Positions 6,013 through 11,994 of a stretch of DNA of 11,994 nucleotides are shown in pieces. A model generated the notes under the pieces. The model made no database searches, had not been told where the DNA came from, and saw nothing but the letters and a program-made list of their open reading frames with translations. Location: contig CAMZED010000043.1 of the NCBI GenBank assembly GCA_947305675.1, positions 1 through 11,994 of the forward strand, given 5' to 3'. How positions within the stretch are numbered: position 1 is the stretch's first letter; each line of letters begins with the position of its first letter. Source of the DNA: an uncultured Clostridia bacterium. Lineage in GTDB: Bacteria; Bacillota; Clostridia; Oscillospirales; CAG-382. The translations under genes were made by a program, and so were the position numbers.

Positions 6013-8178
6013 ATGAGATTTATTTACGGTATCAAGCTCGGCGGATTACAGCAAAAGATTTTTAATCTTATGCTCATTTTCATAGCCGCGCTCATCGGTC
6101 TTTACGTGACGGTAAGCGTCGTACAGCAGGGCGATCTTAAAAAGGTAGTCGAGCAGGCAAGCGCTGAACAGCAGGAATCGATAAAATCGGTTTCGGAAAA
6201 CACGATGCAGCTGACGATCTCCGCCACGATGGCAAAAATGACGGCTTTGCAGACATATATAGCCAACGATCTGTTCGGCGATGTCAAATCCGATGTGCTT
6301 ACACTGCAGTCGTTTGCGACCCAGCTGTTCGAGCACGAGGAAGTCTTTTCGCCCCATCCTTATTATCCCCCGATCAAAGAAAACGACGGGATCGCCTCGG
6401 CTCAGATGCAGCACGAAGCCAAAGTTGACCCTGCCGGTTCGAAATCTTTGGGGCTTGTCGCCAACATGAGCGAAATAATGATCTCGATGTTCGAAAGTTC
6501 CGACAAACTCAACTCCTGCTTTGTCGCCACCGCCGACGGATGCATAATCTTTGTCGACGACCGCGCCGGCTCTTATTTTGACGAAGACGGCAACGTTTAC
6601 GATTTTGAAGTGCGCGAACGCCCCTGGTACAAACAGGCTGTCGAAGCCGGAGAACTTATTTTCACCGGCGTGGAGCTCGACGCGTTCACCGATATCGCGG
6701 GGCTGGTATGCGCCGCACCGGTTTATAAAGACGGCGAGCTTGTCGCCGTTGTCGGCGCGGATATCTTCCTTACCGCGATAAGCGATTACGTCAAATCGAC
6801 CGCCTCCTACGGCGGATTCGTCTGCGTTGTAGACGAAAACGGTCAGGTATTGTTTTCGCCGAGCGAAGAGGGCACTTTTAAGCCTGAGATTTCCGACAAA
6901 GCCTCGGATCTGCGCCAAAACGAAAACAAAGAACTCGCCCGGTTTGTTACCGAATCTTACGTTGCAAACACAAAAGTCGAACTGATCACCGTCGACGGCA
7001 AAGAATATTACCTTTGCGGAGTGCCGATGCCTACCGTCGGCTGGGCGGTGATATCGGTCATGGACAAAGAAGTCACTTATCAGCCCACGGCGCAGATGCT
7101 GGATAAATACGAAGAAATAAACGCCGAGGCGCTCACGGCTTATTCCGACGGTTCGCGCGGCACGTTAAAATCTTTGATAATCTGGACGGTGGTGATCGTT
7201 CTGCTCGCCACCGTGGCAGCGCTTTTCGTCGCCGGAAGGATCGTAAGACCGGTCGAACATATGACAAAGCGCATTCAGGCGCTCAGCGGCAGCGACAGCG
7301 CGTTTGAAATGGAAAAGATCTACAAGACCAACGACGAGATCGAGATACTTGCCGAATCGTTCGCCGAGCTTTCGCAAAAAACGCGCGATTATATCAGCCA
7401 GATAACGGTTATAACCGCGGAAAAAGAAAGGATCGGCACAGAGCTCGCTCTGGCGACAAGGATCCAGGCGGATATGCTTCCCAACATCTACCCCGCGTTC
7501 CCGGAAAGGGAGGAATTCGATATCTACGCCACCATGGACCCCGCCCGTGAGGTCGGCGGCGACTTTTACGACTTCTTCCTTGTGGACGACGACCATCTTT
7601 GTATGCTTATTGCAGACGTATCGGGCAAAGGCGTTCCCGCCGCGCTGTTTATGATGGCTTCGCGTATAATACTCGCAAGCAACGCAAAACAGGGCAAATC
7701 GCCCGCCGACATACTTTCGAGTACCAACGAAACGATCTGCCAGAACAACCGCGAAGAGATGTTCGTTACGGTCTGGCTCGGGATACTTGAGATCTCGACG
7801 GGCAAACTGACCGCCGCGAACGCCGGGCACGAATATCCGGTTCTTATGCAGGCGAACGGAAAGTTCGAAATTGTAAAAGACAAGCACGGGTTCGTTATCG
7901 GCGGTATGGACGGTATGAGATACAAGCAGTATGAGCTTCAGCTTCAACCCGGCGCAAGGCTGTTCCTTTATACCGACGGCGTGCCGGAAGCGACCAGCGC
8001 CGAGAAAGAACTTTTCGGCGTCGACAGGATGCTCGAAGCGCTTAACTCCGACACTTCCGCCTCGCCCGAGAAAATGCTTAAAAACGTGCGCAGCGCCGTT
8101 GACGGATTCGTTAAAGACGCCGAGCAGTTCGACGATCTGACAATGCTCGGCTTTGAATATAAGGGAGGAACAAAATGA
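6013..8178 (+). CDS. dCache-HAMP-PP2C serine phosphatase (RsbU/SpoIIE family)
   Basis: 721 aa. Membrane helix 1 is at about 16-37, an extracytoplasmic region at 38-387, helix 2 at about 388-408, HAMP at about 409-461, then a PPM-type phosphatase to the end. The sensor has the dCache signature RPWYKQA (203-209) followed by a GLVCAAPVY...VGADI strand pattern. The phosphatase shows LATRIQADMLP (480-490), VGGDFYDFF (514-522), ADVSGKG (534-540), LYTDG (652-656) and FDDLT (706-710). Metal-binding Asp517, Asp535 and Asp707/708 are therefore present and it looks active. The family dephosphorylates a phosphoserine on a STAS-domain anti-anti-sigma protein, so an external ligand probably drives this switch. 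The ATG at 6013 is chosen over GTG 6004 because GAGGTGG (6001-6007) lies 5 nt upstream. Its stop overlaps the next start by 4 nt (ATGA). Confidence 0.95.
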   Translation: MRFIYGIKLGGLQQKIFNLMLIFIAALIGLYVTVSVVQQGDLKKVVEQASAEQQESIKSVSENTMQLTISATMAKMTALQTYIANDLFGDVKSDVLTLQSFATQLFEHEEVFSPHPYYPPIKENDGIASAQMQHEAKVDPAGSKSLGLVANMSEIMISMFESSDKLNSCFVATADGCIIFVDDRAGSYFDEDGNVYDFEVRERPWYKQAVEAGELIFTGVELDAFTDIAGLVCAAPVYKDGELVAVVGADIFLTAISDYVKSTASYGGFVCVVDENGQVLFSPSEEGTFKPEISDKASDLRQNENKELARFVTESYVANTKVELITVDGKEYYLCGVPMPTVGWAVISVMDKEVTYQPTAQMLDKYEEINAEALTAYSDGSRGTLKSLIIWTVVIVLLATVAALFVAGRIVRPVEHMTKRIQALSGSDSAFEMEKIYKTNDEIEILAESFAELSQKTRDYISQITVITAEKERIGTELALATRIQADMLPNIYPAFPEREEFDIYATMDPAREVGGDFYDFFLVDDDHLCMLIADVSGKGVPAALFMMASRIILASNAKQGKSPADILSSTNETICQNNREEMFVTVWLGILEISTGKLTAANAGHEYPVLMQANGKFEIVKDKHGFVIGGMDGMRYKQYELQLQPGARLFLYTDGVPEATSAEKELFGVDRMLEALNSDTSASPEKMLKNVRSAVDGFVKDAEQFDDLTMLGFEYKGGTK

Positions 8179-8633
8179 ACTTTTCCGAAGAAATGAAAAG
8201 CGTTATCCCAAATCCCTCAGAAGAATACGAAGAGTTGACCGTCGACGCGGACATCGCCGCGCTCGACGAAGTCAACGGCTTTGTCGAAAGCCGGCTTGAC
8301 GGTATCGGGTGCGGCATCAAGGCAAAAATGCAGATCGCCGTCGCCGTGGAAGAGATATTCGTCAATATAGCACATTACGCCTATGCCCCCGGCAGCGGAA
8401 AAGCGCTGATAAGAGTAACGACCGGATCGGATCCGAAATCGGTTACGATTTCTTTTTCGGACAGCGGCAAACCTTTTGACCCGACGGCGAAAGCCGATCC
8501 CGATATAACCCTTTCCGCCGAGGAACGGGATATTGGCGGTTTGGGAATATTCATGACCAAAAAAATAATGGACAGCGTGAACTACGAATACATCGACGGC
8601 AAAAACGTACTTACGATGAAAAAGTTACTGTAA
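8175..8633 (+). CDS. RsbW-like GHKL ATP-binding protein (anti-sigma factor kinase type)
   Basis: 152 aa, the usual size for RsbW/SpoIIAB-type proteins. The Bergerat ATP fold is visible: an N box EEIFVNIAHYAY (59-70, with Glu60 and Asn64), a G1 box SDSGKPFDP (95-103, Asp96) and a G2 box GGLGIFMTKK (121-130). Proteins of this family bind a sigma factor or other target and phosphorylate a STAS-domain partner; the phosphatase encoded upstream would reverse that step. AGGGAGG (8162-8168) sits inside the end of the phosphatase gene, and the ATGA overlap points to coupled translation at a matched ratio. The actual target is not in the window. It could instead be an ATP-binding partner whose kinase activity is lost, but no key motif is missing. 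Confidence 0.92.
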   Translation: MNFSEEMKSVIPNPSEEYEELTVDADIAALDEVNGFVESRLDGIGCGIKAKMQIAVAVEEIFVNIAHYAYAPGSGKALIRVTTGSDPKSVTISFSDSGKPFDPTAKADPDITLSAEERDIGGLGIFMTKKIMDSVNYEYIDGKNVLTMKKLL

Positions 8634-8649
8634 AAAGGAGCTTCGGCAG

Positions 8650-9036
8650 GTGGAACTCGGCAAGCAGGCGCTTGAGCGCGGAAAAGATTTCATCGTCGGC
8701 AGATGGAAGGCCGATTACGTCGTCAATTTTTTCTCGGACGATCTTAAACATATCCCGGCGGCGGAATTCAAAAGCGACGGCGGGACCGATATGACCGCAC
8801 TTTGCTTTGAGTTCGGCGCCGACCACGGAGTGACGGTTTACGCGCCATCCTTTACCTCCCCGAAGAAAGGCGTATGGAGCCAGACGGATTATACCGAATA
8901 CGCCTGGGATTTCGAAGTGCTTGAAGGCTTGCCGGAGAGCGGATTTCTCGACAACGCAAAAAAGCTGACGGTTTATGAAGGCGACCTGGTTTTCAGTCTC
9001 GGCTTCCTTACCGTCGCATTAAAAAAACAGGTATGA
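8650..9036 (+). CDS. Small unknown protein with GxW motif (possibly lipocalin-like)
   Basis: 128 aa, starting at GTG with AAGGAG (8635-8640) 9 nt upstream; no better ATG exists nearby. No signal peptide or membrane helix is visible, so it is likely cytoplasmic. A short N-terminal helix is followed by VGRW (16-19), then several alternating hydrophobic strands and a last strand GDLVFSLGFLTVAL. A GxW near the N-terminus followed by antiparallel strands is the pattern of lipocalin-like barrels; this is inference from pattern only. There is a single Cys. It starts 16 nt after the kinase stop and overlaps nothing, so it is in the same transcript. No catalytic motif is seen and the role is unknown; binding a small ligand or acting as partner of the switch are both open. 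Confidence 0.85.
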   Translation: MELGKQALERGKDFIVGRWKADYVVNFFSDDLKHIPAAEFKSDGGTDMTALCFEFGADHGVTVYAPSFTSPKKGVWSQTDYTEYAWDFEVLEGLPESGFLDNAKKLTVYEGDLVFSLGFLTVALKKQV

Positions 9037-9053
9037 TACAGGAGGATGAAAAA

Positions 9054-9512
9054 ATGATCGAAGGAATTTACGAAATAGCAAAAACCCTGTACGCCATCGA
9101 CGGCAAATCCGGGCTTTACGACGCGGAAGCCGTAATAAACGATCACAAAAGGCAGTTCGAATCCGGCGAGATCAATGCCGACGAACTGGAAGAAGAACTC
9201 CGTCTGTTCACAACGCGCATTGAGTTCACCCCGGACGGCGAAGTGATATCGCGCATGAAGATCCCCGATGGCGTTACCGAGGAAGAGATCCGCGAGGCGG
9301 TCGAAGCCGGCGAGATAGGCGAAGTTAAGGACGGATACTTCGAGGTGGAACACTCGGTGTGGAAGATGATCGACGGAGTCCCCTGCTACGATTCGAAGAA
9401 CTTCGGCGAGGAAGGCGAAGCCGACGGTCCCACCTGGAAAGAACTTGTTTCCGACAGCGAAGGATTGATCGATTACGCTCTCGGAGTTATGAAGCTGAGA
9501 AAGATCGGATAG
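9054..9512 (+). CDS. Small acidic unknown protein
   Basis: 152 aa and strongly acidic (many Glu and Asp). No signal peptide or membrane segment is visible. The N-terminal half looks helical, including ESGEINADELEEELRLF. A strand pattern follows (RIEFTPDGEVISRMKIP), then another acidic helix (TEEEIREAVEAGEIG) and strands around VEHSVWKMIDGVPCY. I have an unverified impression that similar proteins occur as small calycin-like products in Clostridia. The start at 9054 is chosen because AGGAGG (9040-9045) lies 8 nt before it; the in-frame ATG at 9033 overlaps the previous stop and has no ribosome binding site. The gap to the previous gene is 17 nt and to the next 36 nt, so it is an operon member. 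Function unknown. Confidence 0.85.
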   Translation: MIEGIYEIAKTLYAIDGKSGLYDAEAVINDHKRQFESGEINADELEEELRLFTTRIEFTPDGEVISRMKIPDGVTEEEIREAVEAGEIGEVKDGYFEVEHSVWKMIDGVPCYDSKNFGEEGEADGPTWKELVSDSEGLIDYALGVMKLRKIG

Positions 9513-9548
9513 AATTACAGACGGGAAAATATATTTTGGAGGAGACAA

Positions 9549-11994
9549 ATGAAGAACAGGGTTTTTGCAGCATTCTTGGCTTTATTGCTGTTGTTTCTCG
9601 CGTTTCCGGCTGTTGAAATGCCGGCTTCGGCGGCGGAAAACATAAAAGTCAAAACCGCGGAGGAACTGCGTCAGGCTCTTATGAAAGACGGCGACGTGGA
9701 TATAACGCTTACCGCGGACATAAAGGAATATAAGCTCCCGAGCGATTTCAAATGGGCTTATTACGACGAGTCGACCGATTTTTACTTTTGGGCGAACCTC
9801 GGAAAGGGGCGCAAAACGCTCGGTCTGAACGGCCACGTCGTTAATATCGACGACGATTTCGTCACTACGGCGAGATACGTCAACGAGACCAAATATAACG
9901 TCGAGACCGGCAAATATTACGAGGCTTTGTCGCTTATTTCGGATAATTTTATTCAGAACGCCGCAATGATAAGAGTCTCCGGCGGTTCCACGCTTATAAT
10001 CAACGGTTACGGCGGCGGGTTTACAATGACGGCTCAGATCCCCGCGCGCGAACAGATGCGTGACAACAGAATCGTAATGCAGCGCGACGTGTTCCGCGTT
10101 GACGGCGGCACGCTTACGGTGCAGGGCGGTACTTACCAGGCGGGCAGAAAGAAAGAGATGTACGTCAGCCGCTCGCAGAAGCTGGATTCGAGTTGGCGGA
10201 CCGAATGGAGCTCCGACGAAATCGGAGACGGCGGAATCGTACAGTATTACTACGGCTACGGCGAATATGCGATAAACGGCGTTGCGCTTAAAATCTACGG
10301 CGGCAGCGCGACGGTAAACGGCGGCAGGTTTATCTGCCACGGATACAGCTATATTAAATCCAACAACAAAGTTTACCGCAACTCGACTTTGATGGTTTAC
10401 GGCGGCAAACTCACCGTTCACGATATAAACGTCACCGCGTATTGCGGCGCGGACGCGTTTTTCATAAGCAGCATCGGCATCGCTTTGATATACGCCGGCG
10501 AGTTCAACACCAAAGCTCCCGACAGATTCCTTTGGCCGATCAGAGACGCCGACAGATACGAAGCTGCTGAAAGCCGTATGAAGTCAGTCGACGTTAAACC
10601 CGGCAGCGTTAAACTTGACGGCGCCGATCTGCGCGAGAATTCGGAATTTGCGGAATCGGGCAACCGGTCCACCGTCAGCCCCAAACTTTCGGGCGTGACC
10701 GGAGGAGTTCTTAAGTGGACCGACGGCACCGAATCCGAAGGCGCTTACACCGTGGGTTCGAGCGAATATATCGTATTCGAACCCGCCGAGACTTACTTCC
10801 CCGAAAATACCGTTATCGGCGGACAAAAGGTCGAATATTATTACTCGGTCATGGTTCAGAAGACCGACGGGAAATGGGTATCCGCGAACGAAAATTCGTG
10901 GGTCAAGAGCGACACACCCGCCGATCTCGCCAAGCTCAACGACAACTGGGCGGACGGCAGAAGATACAGCGTCGGAGTTAAAACCGTCGAATATTGGCAT
11001 TCCGATTCCCACACCTATGAAATCACCACCCGCACGGCGAAAAGGCTTTATTTCACGGCTGACAACAACAAAGTGATAACAAAAGTCACTATCGACGGTT
11101 TTTCGCAGGAACCCAAGACGGTCGGGCCGAAAACGCTCACAAGCAAAACGACGGGCGTGGCGTCGGTTTCGTCGCTCTGGTACGAGAACGGAAAAGCCTA
11201 TAACAGCAACATAAGCGTAACCGCCGGTACTTATCAGGCGTGCGTCACCGTTACAGCCGCCGACGGATATGTGTTCACAAACGATACGGCGGTCAGCATT
11301 TACGGTTTGAACTGCAAGATCAATTACATTAGCACCGACGGCAAAACCATACAGGTCGATTCGCCGGTGATCAACAAGCCTTGCGACCACTCCAAAAGCC
11401 GTTCCGATTGGCAATACGATTCGGAATCGCATTATAAATACTGCTCGGTCTGCGGAGCTTTGGAGAAAACCGAACCGCATAAATATGCGAACGGCGAATC
11501 CCACGGGACCGAAACGGTTTACAGCTGCACCGTCTGCGATTACGAAAAGACGGTAAACAACGGCAGAGAAGCCATAAACGCCCTGCTGCTTGATATGCCC
11601 GCGCTGAAAGTCGGCGAAACGCTTACGGTTCCGGTATTCGCGCAGGATTTCAAGAACAAAGCCGTTATGAATTCTTATCAATGGTACAAAGGCAGAGGAA
11701 CGACCGAAAAAGTCGCCGCTGGAACGGTGCTTGAAGAAGGCTGGTACACGCTTGAGGTATCCGCCGGCGCAAGAAACGGCTATTACTTCAAGAGCAACGC
11801 GTTCATCACGCACGCCCATGGCACAAAAGCCGGCGCCACCGTGAAAGATACCCTCCTCGTCGGCACGGTTTACGTTTATTGCAGCGAGGAAGCGACCGCG
11901 CTCATCACCGTTCCCGCCCTTACTCCCGACAGAAATTTCGGTCAGATCATACGCGGCACCACGGTATCGAGGTCGGGCGACACAAGAATCAACG
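9549..11994 (+). CDS. Secreted beta-helix surface protein with CxxC/His module (3' end outside window)
   Basis: At least 815 codons, open to the window end. The start has GGAGGAG (9538-9544) 4 nt upstream. A signal peptide is clear: KNR, a Leu/Phe/Ala core, and a likely cut after PASA (28/29). Residues about 135-320 repeat short strands with GG turns (VSGGSTLIING, VDGGTLTVQGGTY, IYGGSATVNGGRF, VYGGKLTV), the look of a right-handed parallel beta-helix of the pectin-lyase fold. Residues about 330-600 are beta-rich and include GTYQACVTVTAADGYVF. A module at 612-663 holds Cys612, His614, His628, Cys632, Cys635, His644, His652, Cys660 and Cys663, like the CSVCG repeats common in secreted clostridial proteins. 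A further Ig-like part follows (QWYKGRG). No lyase active site is evident, so binding or adhesion is likelier than catalysis. The C-terminal anchor, if any, lies beyond the window. Confidence 0.9.
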   Translation, partial: MKNRVFAAFLALLLLFLAFPAVEMPASAAENIKVKTAEELRQALMKDGDVDITLTADIKEYKLPSDFKWAYYDESTDFYFWANLGKGRKTLGLNGHVVNIDDDFVTTARYVNETKYNVETGKYYEALSLISDNFIQNAAMIRVSGGSTLIINGYGGGFTMTAQIPAREQMRDNRIVMQRDVFRVDGGTLTVQGGTYQAGRKKEMYVSRSQKLDSSWRTEWSSDEIGDGGIVQYYYGYGEYAINGVALKIYGGSATVNGGRFICHGYSYIKSNNKVYRNSTLMVYGGKLTVHDINVTAYCGADAFFISSIGIALIYAGEFNTKAPDRFLWPIRDADRYEAAESRMKSVDVKPGSVKLDGADLRENSEFAESGNRSTVSPKLSGVTGGVLKWTDGTESEGAYTVGSSEYIVFEPAETYFPENTVIGGQKVEYYYSVMVQKTDGKWVSANENSWVKSDTPADLAKLNDNWADGRRYSVGVKTVEYWHSDSHTYEITTRTAKRLYFTADNNKVITKVTIDGFSQEPKTVGPKTLTSKTTGVASVSSLWYENGKAYNSNISVTAGTYQACVTVTAADGYVFTNDTAVSIYGLNCKINYISTDGKTIQVDSPVINKPCDHSKSRSDWQYDSESHYKYCSVCGALEKTEPHKYANGESHGTETVYSCTVCDYEKTVNNGREAINALLLDMPALKVGETLTVPVFAQDFKNKAVMNSYQWYKGRGTTEKVAAGTVLEEGWYTLEVSAGARNGYYFKSNAFITHAHGTKAGATVKDTLLVGTVYVYCSEEATALITVPALTPDRNFGQIIRGTTVSRSGDTRIN

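Noticed and set aside
6046..6918. 290-codon open frame on the minus strand
   Set aside because: Antisense to the sensor part of the phosphatase, which is clearly the real gene.
9033..9053. Earlier ATG for the small acidic protein
   Set aside because: The AGGAGG lies after it and is well placed for ATG 9054.
9582..10421. 279-codon open frame on the minus strand
   Set aside because: Antisense to the start of the beta-helix gene; the composition looks like a shadow.
10584..11819. 411-codon open frame on the minus strand
   Set aside because: Antisense to the secreted beta-helix protein, whose frame has a signal peptide, repeats and a strong Shine-Dalgarno.

Overview
The window looks like chromosomal DNA from a GC-rich member of the Clostridia, perhaps an Oscillospiraceae-like gut Firmicute. 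The reasons are strong AGGAGG-type ribosome binding sites, tightly packed same-strand operons, several CxxC zinc-ribbon membrane proteins, an RsbU/RsbW-type pair, and a large secreted protein with a CxxC/His module. The assignment is inferred from style; there is no rRNA or other phylogenetic marker here. All main genes are on the + strand.

Left block (1-5245) is the end of a four-gene operon with gaps of 11-14 nt. It holds the C-terminal ~550 residues of an unrecognised beta-plus-helical protein, a 113-aa soluble protein with two zinc ribbons, a 205-aa protein with two membrane helices, and an 864-aa protein. The last has a cytoplasmic zinc ribbon, a Gln/Pro/Ala-rich linker with in-frame tandem repeats, one membrane helix and ~725 residues predicted outside the cell. 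A membrane or cell-envelope job is likely, but the function is not known.

Middle (5246-6012) is about 770 bases without a main gene. It holds a hairpin with a GAAA loop on the minus strand, a probable coding remnant on the + strand, a 39-codon minus-strand ORF with a near-perfect Shine-Dalgarno, a second hairpin and a strong + strand terminator. These are followed by a 25-bp tandem repeat, a 14-bp palindrome and a textbook sigma70/sigmaA-type promoter (TTGCAT-17-TATAAT). Codon use differs on the two sides: the left genes almost avoid ATA and favour AAG/GAG, while the right genes use ATA, AAA and GAA freely.

Right block (6013-11994) is a five-gene operon driven by that promoter. It encodes a dCache-HAMP-PP2C phosphatase (RsbU/SpoIIE type) overlapping an RsbW-like GHKL ATP-binding protein by 4 nt. 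Two small unknown proteins follow (the first with a GxW motif, perhaps lipocalin-like), then a secreted beta-helix protein that runs off the window. An extracellular signal probably controls the phosphatase, which with the kinase would set the state of a partner-switching circuit. The STAS-domain target and any sigma factor are not in this window. Placing the switch in one transcript with a secreted surface-type protein is the most interesting arrangement here.
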